Source of the DNA: Lachnospiraceae bacterium UBA4631
GTDB taxonomy: Bacteria; Bacillota; Clostridia; Lachnospirales; Lachnospiraceae
Direction: 5' to 3'
DNA length: 64,000 nucleotides
NCBI GenBank assembly: GCA_002406015.1
Contig: DHMX01000023.1
Span: 1 to 64,000, forward strand
The notes under the pieces were generated by a model. That model worked only from the letters and a program-made list of their open reading frames with translations, had not been told where the DNA came from and did no database searches. Both the position numbers and the translations under genes were made by a program. The stretch's first letter is position 1. Each line of letters opens with the position of its first letter. Of this stretch, positions 33,355 through 42,718 are shown piece after piece.

Positions 33355-35028
33355 ATGATATATGTAATAGCAATTCTGCTGATTTTAATATTTATTCTCA
33401 TGTTGGGCAGCCGCTCCATGGCACTTCAGCGACTGGCAGTTATGGAGCTGATAGTATCTGTGATTTTATTGGCAGGGTATGTCTATGCATATCGGGTATC
33501 CATCGGCAGTATGGAGCAGCAATATATGACCTATATTGCAAGGCAGTTTGAACAGTCCAACGAAATCATTACAACCTTGGATGATAAAGAATTTACCGAT
33601 GCTTCCAAGCAGGAGGAGCTGGCACAGTGGATGGAAACTGCAATGCAGGAGGTGTTACCGGCAGCGGCAGACGGCAAGTATTATCTGAATGCAGGAGTCT
33701 ATACCGAAAGCACAGATGGATACAATAGAATTTTCTTCATAGGAGAGCAGGATACCTTTGATGAAGATGCGGATTATCAGAAACAGGTATATCCGTTAAT
33801 GAATCAGGTGGCAAAGAATCACAGTCACGCACAGGTGGTTGTGAAGCACGAATACGGTGTTCTGGTATGGGCAGATTCGGACGCAGCTATCAGCCGGAAT
33901 GTTCTCTGTGTTCAGATTCCGATAACAAGCCTGATGAGCAGAGAACTTGAAATACAGAACTGGTTCATAAGAATGGGCTGGATTCTGTGGGGAGTAGCAA
34001 CCATACTGATTGCGATAGTTGTATTAATTCAGAATCAGGAATGGAAGAAAATGATTCGTGCAATGTCCGTAATCAGCTCCGGAAAAGAAGACTGGAAAAA
34101 GCCGAAAATCTACAGCAATGAAATGCAGACCATGTGGAACAGCTTAAGTGAGCTGGTAAAGAATACCGCAAGGTCTAACTATGAAAAATATCGGACGCTG
34201 CGGGCATATTATCGATTTGCACCGAAGCAGGTGGAACGGATTTTAGAGCGTTCCTCTATGGCAGAGGTTGCAAGCGGAGATTTTGTCGACGTAAACGGCA
34301 TTGTTGCACTGGCAAAGACGGCAGGCGTTCCGGTAACCTCCCAACTGGAGTATATGCAGGCATTGAATCAGAAGTATGCGATATTAACCAAGCATCAGAA
34401 GGAGCAGGAGGGAATTTTGATTTCCGGTGACAGCGACCTTCAGAGCATGAAGTTCTTATTTTTGGAGGAAGCAGCTCAGGTAGCCGCCTTTGGTGTTAAT
34501 TCCATACGGGAGCTGGATTCCGTAGAGGGAATCAATCGCGGAAGATTAATTATATTTGCACACCGTTCCGAATACCTGTATGGCGTAGCCGGGGATGAAG
34601 AACAGGCAATGGCATTTTTGGCATCAAATGAGTGGAAGGTATTAGAGCGTTATCCGGAAAGACTTCTGGCAGCAGGAGTACGGATGGTAGTAACCGATTC
34701 TCTGATTGATTCCATACCGCAGGATACGCAGTATCGTTATCTGGGATATGTGGGTACAGAGCGGACAGCGTTTAAGCTGTATGAAATATTGGATGCCTGT
34801 CCGGGACAGGAGTGCAGAAAGAAGCTGCAGGCAGACAGCAAATTCCAGCAGGGAATCCGTTTGTTCTATAAGGATGATTTTTATCTGGCAAGAAATGCGT
34901 TCTCGGACGCATTAAAGGAGTGTCCGGAGGATAGATTGATTAAGTGGTACTTGTTCACTTGCGAACATCATTTGAACCACCCGGAAATGGAGCATACCTC
35001 TTACGAGCTGTTCCATGAAGAAGTGTGA
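33355..35028 (+). CDS. Membrane protein with degenerate class III nucleotide-cyclase domain
   Basis: 557 residues. Two N-terminal membrane segments (about 3-18 and 28-46), an external domain (about 50-200), a third segment (about 206-226) and a HAMP-like linker (228-275). Then RAYYRFAPKQVERILERSSM (283-302) and SGDFVDVNGIVALAK align with the lead-in of adenylyl/guanylyl cyclases, but the metal-binding DIRxFT motif is missing. The end, RTAFKLYEILDACP then FYKDDFYLARNAFSDALKEC, is the usual cyclase exit plus a TPR-like repeat. Probably a non-catalytic signal sensor. It is in the CIS operon, 11 bases after the pseudokinase gene. Confidence 0.65.
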   Translation: MIYVIAILLILIFILMLGSRSMALQRLAVMELIVSVILLAGYVYAYRVSIGSMEQQYMTYIARQFEQSNEIITTLDDKEFTDASKQEELAQWMETAMQEVLPAAADGKYYLNAGVYTESTDGYNRIFFIGEQDTFDEDADYQKQVYPLMNQVAKNHSHAQVVVKHEYGVLVWADSDAAISRNVLCVQIPITSLMSRELEIQNWFIRMGWILWGVATILIAIVVLIQNQEWKKMIRAMSVISSGKEDWKKPKIYSNEMQTMWNSLSELVKNTARSNYEKYRTLRAYYRFAPKQVERILERSSMAEVASGDFVDVNGIVALAKTAGVPVTSQLEYMQALNQKYAILTKHQKEQEGILISGDSDLQSMKFLFLEEAAQVAAFGVNSIRELDSVEGINRGRLIIFAHRSEYLYGVAGDEEQAMAFLASNEWKVLERYPERLLAAGVRMVVTDSLIDSIPQDTQYRYLGYVGTERTAFKLYEILDACPGQECRKKLQADSKFQQGIRLFYKDDFYLARNAFSDALKECPEDRLIKWYLFTCEHHLNHPEMEHTSYELFHEEV

Positions 35029-35058
35029 TAGATAAGGGGAAACAGGAAAAGGGAGCTT

Positions 35059-36279
35059 ATGAATAATTTTTTTAGTGTCTTATTAACTACATTAAAAAAC
35101 AGAGTTATATCTATCTGGACAAAGGTTAGATATTGGCTGTCTCCGAGCTTTTGGCAATCAAAGGTATTAACCGGACTGCGGACATTTCTGCAGAAGATTT
35201 TTGACGTTAAGCCAAAGGATAAAAATGACTATTTCACAGTCCGGAACTGGATGATTAGCCGACGGCTAGGCTTTGCTGTAGTAATCGTGGTGGGACTGGT
35301 AAGTCTGTATCTGTTGATTACGTTTTCAGGCTCCATGGGACTTTTTCAGAGTGCATCCGAGGGTGTCCGGGTATATCGGTATAATTCAATTCCACTGCGT
35401 TTTGCAGAGGGAAATGTAAAGATAAAGGCACGAAGCGGATATATCGCATACGAGGGCAATGTAAGCGGAGGCTATGCTACCGGCTATGGTAATCTCTATA
35501 GCAAACAGGAGAATTTAATCTATAGCGGGGAGTTTGAACATAATCGTTATAACGGAAACGGTACGCTGTTCTATCCGACAGGACAGACTCGGTATAACGG
35601 AGAATTTGTTGATAACTGTTTTGAAGGAAGCGGTACGCTTTACCGCGTAGACGGCAGTAAGGAATATGAAGGAGATTTCCTTGCAGGAGTCAAGGAAGGA
35701 CAGGGAACGCTGTTTGACAGCGGTGATAATGCGGTATTTACCGGAGCCTTTCATTGTGACGGCTTGGTATATAACCAGTTCTTAGGAAAAAAGACCTCTG
35801 AAATCGGAGAGCTTTATACCGGAGACAGCCGGGTATATAGTTACGGAACGGATTCCTTGGTCTATATGAAGGATATACAGGCAATGTACAGCATTCAACA
35901 AAGTGATACCAGTGTGGATGAGGAAGCGGTAGTATCACAGATATATGTAATGGATTCTGAGTTTATATACGGACAGAACACGCTGGACAGCATTGAGGGT
36001 CTGACAAAAGCCTTGGGAGAGCCGGAGTTTCATGGAAATACATATGTAACACTTCCGGAGGCAGTCGGAATAGAGTTAATAAATGAACAGAAGGAACCGC
36101 TTGGATTGGATGCGGAGCTACAGCTAACTTCCGTATTTGATGAAGTAAAGACGGTGGAAAGCTATCAGACCAAGCTGGAGATTTACTTATATGTATACCA
36201 GACGGATGATTTGATTTATACATTTTTCTGTGAGAACCGCAACAGTCCTTTCTTTATGTATATGGTTGAACAGAAATAA
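35059..36279 (+). CDS. Membrane-anchored MORN-repeat protein
   Basis: 406 residues. A basic cytoplasmic N-terminus (1-70) precedes one membrane segment (71-90, GFAVVIVVGLVSLYLLITFS). Outside follow about four MORN-type repeats (about 120-225), such as YSGEFEHNRYNGNGTLFYP, YNGEFVDNCFEGSGTLYR and YEGDFLAGVKEGQGTLFD. The remaining 180 residues are an unrecognised alpha/beta region. MORN repeats form extended beta sheets that bind lipids or proteins. The position in the CIS operon suggests a scaffold at the cell envelope. Confidence 0.8.
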   Translation: MNNFFSVLLTTLKNRVISIWTKVRYWLSPSFWQSKVLTGLRTFLQKIFDVKPKDKNDYFTVRNWMISRRLGFAVVIVVGLVSLYLLITFSGSMGLFQSASEGVRVYRYNSIPLRFAEGNVKIKARSGYIAYEGNVSGGYATGYGNLYSKQENLIYSGEFEHNRYNGNGTLFYPTGQTRYNGEFVDNCFEGSGTLYRVDGSKEYEGDFLAGVKEGQGTLFDSGDNAVFTGAFHCDGLVYNQFLGKKTSEIGELYTGDSRVYSYGTDSLVYMKDIQAMYSIQQSDTSVDEEAVVSQIYVMDSEFIYGQNTLDSIEGLTKALGEPEFHGNTYVTLPEAVGIELINEQKEPLGLDAELQLTSVFDEVKTVESYQTKLEIYLYVYQTDDLIYTFFCENRNSPFFMYMVEQK

Positions 36280-36329
36280 GAAATCAGGAGTTGAAAGACA
36301 GATACCCGGATAGGGAGAAGGGAGGAATT

Positions 36330-38393
36330 ATGAAAGCAGGAAGAATATTACTGGCAGGCTTGTTATGTGCGGCAATGATTTTGAATACACCATTATGCCA
36401 GCCGGTATCCGGTGTGCAGTTGACACAGCAGAATACAGGACTTCCTACCGGAAAGACGGTTACGTTAGCACAGGCAAAAGCACTTGGGCTTAGCAACAGC
36501 TCCGATTATTCCTCACTGAAAAGCAAACTTGCACTGGCAGAGGTGCGGTATACGCAGTCGGTAAAGAGTCTGCAATTAAAGCAGAAGGACCAGGCAACCT
36601 TCCGCTGGACCCCGTTGCTGAATTTCAAATTTCCGGAAAGTCCGACACTGGACGAGGAAGTGGAATATATATATAAACCGTTGGAGCTTCAATCAAATAT
36701 AGATGTTCTAAAGCATCAAATGATTGATAATCAGTATGCGGTATATGAAGAAGTGACCTTATTATATGTGGAGTGCTATACGCTTCAGGAAAAGATTCAG
36801 TTCTATGAGGCAAGACTTGCATCCTTGCAGGATACACAGGCAAAGAATGAAGCAAGGCTGGCAATGGGGCAGGCAACACAGACCGATGTAGACAGAATTG
36901 CTTCGGATGTGGAAAGCGTGCAGACAAAATTATTGGGAAGCATGAGAAGCTACGAAACAACAAAGGATAAGCTTTCGGATGCTATCGGCCTGGATGTCAG
37001 AAGCGGATATACATTCGTGAATCCGTATATCAGCACCCAGATAGACCGGAGTCAGTTAGACGATATATTGCAGTATACTTATGACCGCGACCAAGGCTAT
37101 TATGAGGCACAGGTCAGCACCTCGAATGCCCTGTTGGAGCTAAACACGAATAACCGGTTAATGTCCCAGCATTACGGAACCAATATGAATCTGATTAGTG
37201 GGTTTGTACAGCAGGTCTTAAACGGAGAAAAAGTAGACCAGGCGGCATTCCGTTTGCAGTATGATGAATTTCTGAAAAGAATAGATGCACCTTGGCAGGG
37301 AAAATTCAAGATACTTTTCATCAAGATTCCGAGGGAATGGAAAAAGGGTGAGGTAGACGGTGTCCGTTATGTGGACGCAGAGCCGTATGCACTGTATGAG
37401 GCGGCATTAAACTATAAAGACCTGTATGATGAAGAACAGCAGGCAAAGAAGGATTTGGAAACACAGGTAACGGATAGCTTTAATAATTATATTTCTGTCC
37501 GGGCTACCTATGAGAGCATGACACAGCAGGTGCAGCAGGCACGCGAAACATTAGAAAAAGATACCGCAAAGAATCTGATGGGGCAGTTCAGTTATGAGGA
37601 GCTGGCAGACGAGCAGACCGAATACGCAGACCTTCAGATGGAGGAATTGGATGCACTGTCCGAGTATACAAAGACCATAGCGAGCTTTGACCGTTTAACC
37701 TGCGGAGCAATTTCCGTACAGTTAGAGTCGGCAGGCTCCTCCGACAGAGATGTAATAGGCGGTGGTGCCAGCTATGTAGTGGAGGAGGAAGAGGACGGAG
37801 TATACTATTATATTCATTCACTGGCAGCAGATAATGCCTTTGAATTTGGCTTATATATTCCAGAGGATGTTGATACAGAGATTACCGATTATGAATTATG
37901 GGTAAATGGTACGCAGATTGGTGGACGTACGAATGTAAGCCAAAGCATTAAGCATCTGGCACTTACAATAGAAAGTGTGGATACCGCATTCGTAAGATTA
38001 TACAGTGACGATAAGGTGATTGATGATTGTGAGATAGACACCTCGGTGTATTCGGGCAAGCTGGTAATTACAACCGGCTACCGTGTGGAAACAGACACCT
38101 CGGCGGTTATCGGAAGCTATACTCTGGATACCAGTGCAACGACAGGGCTGGCAACCATTAATATCCGAACCGACAAGACGGAGATTCAGTATTACGACAT
38201 CCGTACCGCAGACGGAACCTATCTGGCAAACCGGCAGAAGGTAGCCATAACGGCAGGCTTTAAGTATCTGGGCTTGATTTCTTCGGATTTGTCGAATCTG
38301 ACGGTTTGTTTCTATGACAGTAATCAGGGATTGCTGTATGAATGTCAGATAGATACAGAGAGCCAACAGTTGATTGAAAAGAAAGCAGAGTAA
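36330..38393 (+). CDS. Secreted TolC-like coiled-coil protein
   Basis: 687 residues from the ATG at 36330, which follows GGGAGG by four bases. A signal peptide is clear (MKAGRILLAGLLCAAMILNT). The next 450 residues have the pattern of outer-membrane efflux (TolC) proteins: TLAQAKALGLSNSSDY, long helical hairpins, and the hallmark KNEARLAMGQATQTDVDRI, then a second similar helical half (about 380-450). The last 200 residues are beta-rich. A TolC fold in a Gram-positive lineage without an outer membrane is unusual; it may be an extended helical shaft or wall-spanning scaffold for the CIS. Confidence 0.65.
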   Translation: MKAGRILLAGLLCAAMILNTPLCQPVSGVQLTQQNTGLPTGKTVTLAQAKALGLSNSSDYSSLKSKLALAEVRYTQSVKSLQLKQKDQATFRWTPLLNFKFPESPTLDEEVEYIYKPLELQSNIDVLKHQMIDNQYAVYEEVTLLYVECYTLQEKIQFYEARLASLQDTQAKNEARLAMGQATQTDVDRIASDVESVQTKLLGSMRSYETTKDKLSDAIGLDVRSGYTFVNPYISTQIDRSQLDDILQYTYDRDQGYYEAQVSTSNALLELNTNNRLMSQHYGTNMNLISGFVQQVLNGEKVDQAAFRLQYDEFLKRIDAPWQGKFKILFIKIPREWKKGEVDGVRYVDAEPYALYEAALNYKDLYDEEQQAKKDLETQVTDSFNNYISVRATYESMTQQVQQARETLEKDTAKNLMGQFSYEELADEQTEYADLQMEELDALSEYTKTIASFDRLTCGAISVQLESAGSSDRDVIGGGASYVVEEEEDGVYYYIHSLAADNAFEFGLYIPEDVDTEITDYELWVNGTQIGGRTNVSQSIKHLALTIESVDTAFVRLYSDDKVIDDCEIDTSVYSGKLVITTGYRVETDTSAVIGSYTLDTSATTGLATINIRTDKTEIQYYDIRTADGTYLANRQKVAITAGFKYLGLISSDLSNLTVCFYDSNQGLLYECQIDTESQQLIEKKAE

Positions 38394-38407
38394 GAGGGAG
38401 GTAGACC

Positions 38408-40978
38408 ATGCAGCAAGTGCAGAAAAAGAAAAAAAAGAAGCTGGCATTATATATGGGCATCGGCATAGTTGTCTTTTCGGCTCTGTTAGGAATTGGCATT
38501 TATGCAGTCGCAGCTCCCGAAGATGAAGAAACGAGTCTTACCCCTGCTTCTGTCCATATAAAGAGCAGTGATATAGAAAATTCGACGCTGGTAATCGGTT
38601 CGCATTTAATCTATATCGGAGCAATGACAGATGAGTTGTATCAGATAGCATACGATTCGGCTGCTACATTTTCACAGACGAATATGTATTATAAATCAGA
38701 GCTTGGCGGCGGAAGCTGGTACGAAATATCATCCGCAACCTCAATTGCGGACATTTCCACACAGGGAACCCCGGTTACGAACAGTGTAGTAGAGGAGTTA
38801 TCCTTCACCCATCACACAAAATCAGACGGTATCACCTATGATTTAACAACCGGGCAGGCAGTAAATATATTTGATATTAATGACCCGTATGATTTGCGGA
38901 ATATGGAGGAGCTTCGCCCGTTGACCACACAATATCAGATGTTGGAAAACGGACAATCGGCAACAACTACCGCAAGCTCAAATGGGGATGATGAATCCAG
39001 CACCGAGGATAAGGATGCGACCGAGGAACTTCGTCTGATGATTAAGGAATTTTTTGATGAAGACCTTAAGACAACGCAGACAGCAGGAGTAGACGGTGCA
39101 AAGGTTCGGACACCGGATGAAACCGCACTTCAATGGGAACGGCAATTAAATGCAGTAAATACATATTATCAGCAGGTATCCGCAACCTTGAATGAGGGTG
39201 ACGAGCGTGAAATGCTGAATACGGTTATGAGTAAGCTGGACGCAGAGCGTAGGGTTTATCTGTATACGAAGATATATGAATTGCTGGATGAGCTGACGAA
39301 CAATATTGACGCAGTAAAGAACAGTGCGGTAGCAGAAGCCATTGTGGAGTCGCAGGGGAATTTGCAGACCAGTATAAATGAGTACAGTGCCAAGGGCTTT
39401 TCCAGCAGCACCTCTGTGATAGGACAGGAGGAATACCAACTGATGCAGGAGCTGGTAGCCGGAGCGGAGGCATCCGATTCCGGAACCTGTACAACAGTCC
39501 TAAAAAAGCTCGGTTATCTTTATAATATAAAAAATAACACTGTAGATAAAGGAAAAGAGGAATTGGATTATCTAAATTCCGACCTTTTACCAAAGGGAGA
39601 AAAGGCATATAAGGATGCTCTGTCGGCAGGTATGTCACAGGAAAATCTGACAGCCGCAGGCAGTAATCAGGCATTGTTAGAACGTTATGCGGAAGAGACA
39701 AAGAGCAGCATTAATGCAGTCCGTACCGAGTATCAGTTTTTGATTCAGGCAAAGACACTTCGAATGTCCAATGAGGCAGGGCAGGCATATATGACAACGC
39801 TGATACAGGGTGTGGATGAATTTCGAAATGCCGTTAAGCAGGATGCGGCAAAGGATAAGGCAACCGAAACGGTAGAACAATATCTGGTATGGTTAAAGCA
39901 GCAGTTGTCGGATTTGGTAAATTCCAGCCGGGGCGGAACCGATATGAGTGTCTTGCAAAAGGAAAAGGATGCGTTATTACAGGAGAAGCAAAAGGCGCTG
40001 GATAATAACCAATTAGGAGAAGCCAATCGCATCGATGCGTTAATTCAGGCAAAGGATAATGATATTGCGGCTCTGGAACAGGAATATTCCGACACCATAT
40101 TATCTGCAACGGCAAGCGAGGCGGATAAGTCATGGGCAGCAGCGAACCTAAGCTCCGGCACAGCGGGAGCAACCGCATTGGCAATCGGACAGGAAACCGT
40201 CAGTGACATACAGAGCGGGAATCTGGATGATGTAGGGAAGGCTCTGGATAGTCTGGAAGCCCTGATGGATGCGAACAGCAGTGCGGTTACAGGAGCCTTG
40301 CAGGATATTGAAAGTGCATGGGAGCTGGCAGGCAGTGCCACAGACAGTAATGAAAATAAAGAATTAACAGCAAGAATGAACAGTCTGATTAAGACCGGTG
40401 AAGAAAAGAGCAGTCAAGATGGTCTGAGTGCCAATGAAGCAGAAGCATATCTGCAAGAGCTGATGGGAAGCCCGTTTATGAATCTGACGGAAGAACAGCA
40501 GCAGCAGGCGGTGCTGGCACTGGAATGGTACGGGGAAATCAAGAACAGCCATGCAATTAAGAATCTGGCAGCCGGATACAGTGATGTAATGCTGCAAAAC
40601 GGTTCCAGATATGCATATTCCAAGCTGACAGGGACAACAGAGGAGTATGCATCCACCAAGGCTATATCCGAAGCATTAGGATACCGTTATGTATTTGACG
40701 ATTCCCGGATGGTGGTTACGTTGCAGAAGGGCAAGGATTTCTATGAGTTTACCGCAGGTAAGAGCAGTATCCGCTCAAATACCTCCGCATCGGCAACCAT
40801 GGCAAAAAAAGCAGAGTATCAGACCTATTTATATATACCGGGAACCTTTGTAACGAAGAATTTCGACTGCCAGATTGAGTATGTGGATAACAGCAGTGTG
40901 GCAATTTTATACACACCGGCACAGAAAGAACAGGCAGATGAAATATATCAAGCACTATTAACCAAAGGAGGGGATTAA
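38408..40978 (+). CDS. Membrane-anchored coiled-coil protein with copper-amine-oxidase-N-like end
   Basis: 856 residues. A lysine-rich cytoplasmic start (QKKKKKK) and one membrane segment (about 12-34) place the rest outside. A small beta domain (50-170) is followed by a very long helical, Gln/Glu/Ala-rich region (200-720), and a terminal domain (about 735-850, including KAISEALGYRYVFDDSRMVV) that resembles copper-amine-oxidase-N/stalk domains found on surface proteins of Clostridia. It has no enzyme motif. With the TolC-like protein immediately upstream it may build an envelope-spanning casing. Confidence 0.65.
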   Translation: MQQVQKKKKKKLALYMGIGIVVFSALLGIGIYAVAAPEDEETSLTPASVHIKSSDIENSTLVIGSHLIYIGAMTDELYQIAYDSAATFSQTNMYYKSELGGGSWYEISSATSIADISTQGTPVTNSVVEELSFTHHTKSDGITYDLTTGQAVNIFDINDPYDLRNMEELRPLTTQYQMLENGQSATTTASSNGDDESSTEDKDATEELRLMIKEFFDEDLKTTQTAGVDGAKVRTPDETALQWERQLNAVNTYYQQVSATLNEGDEREMLNTVMSKLDAERRVYLYTKIYELLDELTNNIDAVKNSAVAEAIVESQGNLQTSINEYSAKGFSSSTSVIGQEEYQLMQELVAGAEASDSGTCTTVLKKLGYLYNIKNNTVDKGKEELDYLNSDLLPKGEKAYKDALSAGMSQENLTAAGSNQALLERYAEETKSSINAVRTEYQFLIQAKTLRMSNEAGQAYMTTLIQGVDEFRNAVKQDAAKDKATETVEQYLVWLKQQLSDLVNSSRGGTDMSVLQKEKDALLQEKQKALDNNQLGEANRIDALIQAKDNDIAALEQEYSDTILSATASEADKSWAAANLSSGTAGATALAIGQETVSDIQSGNLDDVGKALDSLEALMDANSSAVTGALQDIESAWELAGSATDSNENKELTARMNSLIKTGEEKSSQDGLSANEAEAYLQELMGSPFMNLTEEQQQQAVLALEWYGEIKNSHAIKNLAAGYSDVMLQNGSRYAYSKLTGTTEEYASTKAISEALGYRYVFDDSRMVVTLQKGKDFYEFTAGKSSIRSNTSASATMAKKAEYQTYLYIPGTFVTKNFDCQIEYVDNSSVAILYTPAQKEQADEIYQALLTKGGD

Positions 40979-41572
40979 ATGGCAGATTACACCATTATAG
41001 CGGATGTCAGCTCTTACATAGTTAAGACACTCAGAGAAAAGATGTGTCCGGAGCCAATACCGTCCCCGAACAATATCGAAATATCTTCTCCGGCATCTCA
41101 GGATGTAGACTACATTGTTGGTCTGTATCTCTATGAGGTAAAGGAAGAGGGTCAGGTCGCACAGCCCGCATTGATGACAAGCGGCGGTGTGCGGTTACAG
41201 AAGCCACCTAATCCGTATAGCTTATACTATATGGTTTTTATCAATGGTTCTTCCCAGATGGGGCTAAAGGCTCCGGATATTCAGAAAATCATTGGGAGGA
41301 TAGCACAGATAGTAAATGATAACAGTTCTGTGCGGCCAAATCAGCTGCAACCATGGTTAGATGCCGAGGAGCCTCCAATTGTACTGTCTCAGGCGAAGAT
41401 AAGTCTGGAGGAAAAGGTAAGAGTATGGCAGGCAATCAGCAAGCCATATCAGATTAGTCTGTTTTACAAGGCAGCACCGGTCTTCTTATCAAGCGAGGTT
41501 ATCGTAGATACACCGCGGGTTGTAGATGCAACATTTGGAATTAAATCAATGAATGAAGAAGGGAGGAGTTGA
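40979..41572 (+). CDS. DUF4255 (Pvc16/Afp16-like) CIS cap/terminator protein
   Basis: 197 residues. It starts MADYTIIADVSSYIVKTLRE and continues VGLYLYEVKEEG, then NPYSLYYMVFING and PYQISLFYKAAPVFLSS, the layout of DUF4255 proteins. In Photorhabdus virulence cassettes and Afp the homologue caps the sheath-tube shaft and stops its growth. Length and position before the sheath fit. Its start codon follows the previous stop directly. Confidence 0.88.
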   Translation: MADYTIIADVSSYIVKTLREKMCPEPIPSPNNIEISSPASQDVDYIVGLYLYEVKEEGQVAQPALMTSGGVRLQKPPNPYSLYYMVFINGSSQMGLKAPDIQKIIGRIAQIVNDNSSVRPNQLQPWLDAEEPPIVLSQAKISLEEKVRVWQAISKPYQISLFYKAAPVFLSSEVIVDTPRVVDATFGIKSMNEEGRS

Positions 41573-41578
41573 CACTAG

Positions 41579-42313
41579 GTGGAAGCATATATCGTCAGAC
41601 ATAGCCTTGACATGGTACTGCAATTGCGGGACACGACTACAGGAAAAAGCATTCTTGAACGAAATGTGATATTCAGGGAAAAGGGAAAGATAGTATTCTT
41701 TTCCTACAAGGGCGGAGGAGTCTATGTGATAACAGACACTTCCCGCGAGAATACACAGTACGAGATAGAAGTATATGGATATGAGACAAAAACGGTCTCT
41801 GTGGAATATGGAGAATCAAAAAAGTCTTACCAGGTACTTGAGGTGCCGTTAATTCCAAAGGAGAAGAGTCATCCGGAAGCAGACTATGTAACCATAAGGG
41901 GAAGCATGGATGGCATTGAATGTCTGGAAGCAGTTTCCTTGCAGGCAAAATCCTGTTTCCTTCAGGAGTATAATCCGAAGAAACAGCAGTTGACCTATTA
42001 CGGTACGATGGAGCTTACAGAGCAGGAATATGCCTTGCTCAACAAGGAAAAACAGGAGTATCAACGCTTTCAGGTAAAAAAGGAGATTACGAAAACCGGG
42101 ATAACGATTCAAGAACCTTTGAATCAGCCCTGGGCAGTGAATGATCCGATTGTAAGAATCGTGAGAGGTCAGATAGGAGAGGCGGGAGAATACCTGCTGC
42201 GGCTTCTGATAGAGAACGAAGCAGATACATATCTGATACGGTATGAGGTTCAAGGACAGACATACTATCAAACGATGGATTCGCAGGAGACAGAAAGGGA
42301 GTTGGGAAAATAA
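41579..42313 (+). CDS. Conserved CIS-cluster protein, beta-rich, unknown role
   Basis: 244 residues with a GTG start. The protein is beta-rich (LDMVLQLRDTTTGKSILERN, then FSYKGGGVYVITD) with no signal peptide or membrane segment. Its C-terminal third (VRIVRGQIGEAGEYLLRLLI) contains another small beta unit with repeated aromatic residues. I do not recognise the family. It lies between the DUF4255 cap and the PAAR-like tip gene, so it may be a cap, collar or tip-associated component. Confidence 0.65.
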   Translation: MEAYIVRHSLDMVLQLRDTTTGKSILERNVIFREKGKIVFFSYKGGGVYVITDTSRENTQYEIEVYGYETKTVSVEYGESKKSYQVLEVPLIPKEKSHPEADYVTIRGSMDGIECLEAVSLQAKSCFLQEYNPKKQQLTYYGTMELTEQEYALLNKEKQEYQRFQVKKEITKTGITIQEPLNQPWAVNDPIVRIVRGQIGEAGEYLLRLLIENEADTYLIRYEVQGQTYYQTMDSQETERELGK

Positions 42314-42314
42314 T

Positions 42315-42704
42315 ATGGTATACGTTACGGCCGGTACACAGTGTATGTGTACATTTGGAACGGCACCAAGTGTTCTGAATGTAACCTCTCAGAGCAAGGT
42401 GCTTATGGGAAATAAACCGGTAGCTACGATTGTAGACTGCGCACCAAATACGAACCTGCCGCCCTTTGCTCTATGCACATCCTTACAGAATCCGACAGTA
42501 CAGGCAGCAACTGCGGCTGCACTGGGAGTATTAACACCCCAGCCTTGTACAATGGTTCCGATGGGAACATGGAGACAGTCCCAGTCTACGACACAAACAG
42601 GCGGAAAGCCATGTCTGGTTATGGGATGTACGTTGACCTGCGGCTTAGGTGGAGGGACAATTTCCGTTACGTCACCTTCACAACAAAAGGTAATAAATGG
42701 ATAG
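42315..42704 (+). CDS. PAAR-like DUF4280 spike-tip protein
   Basis: 129 residues from the ATG at 42315. Sequence MVYVTAGTQCMCTFGTAPSV and seven regularly spaced cysteines (for example CTMVP, CLVMGCTLTCG) mark DUF4280 proteins. These form a small sharpened cone at the tip of phage-tail-like spikes and T6SS spikes and can carry effectors. The preceding stop is one base away. A metal ion may be held by the cysteines. Confidence 0.85.
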   Translation: MVYVTAGTQCMCTFGTAPSVLNVTSQSKVLMGNKPVATIVDCAPNTNLPPFALCTSLQNPTVQAATAAALGVLTPQPCTMVPMGTWRQSQSTTQTGGKPCLVMGCTLTCGLGGGTISVTSPSQQKVING

Positions 42705-42718
42705 AAAGGAGTTAAACG

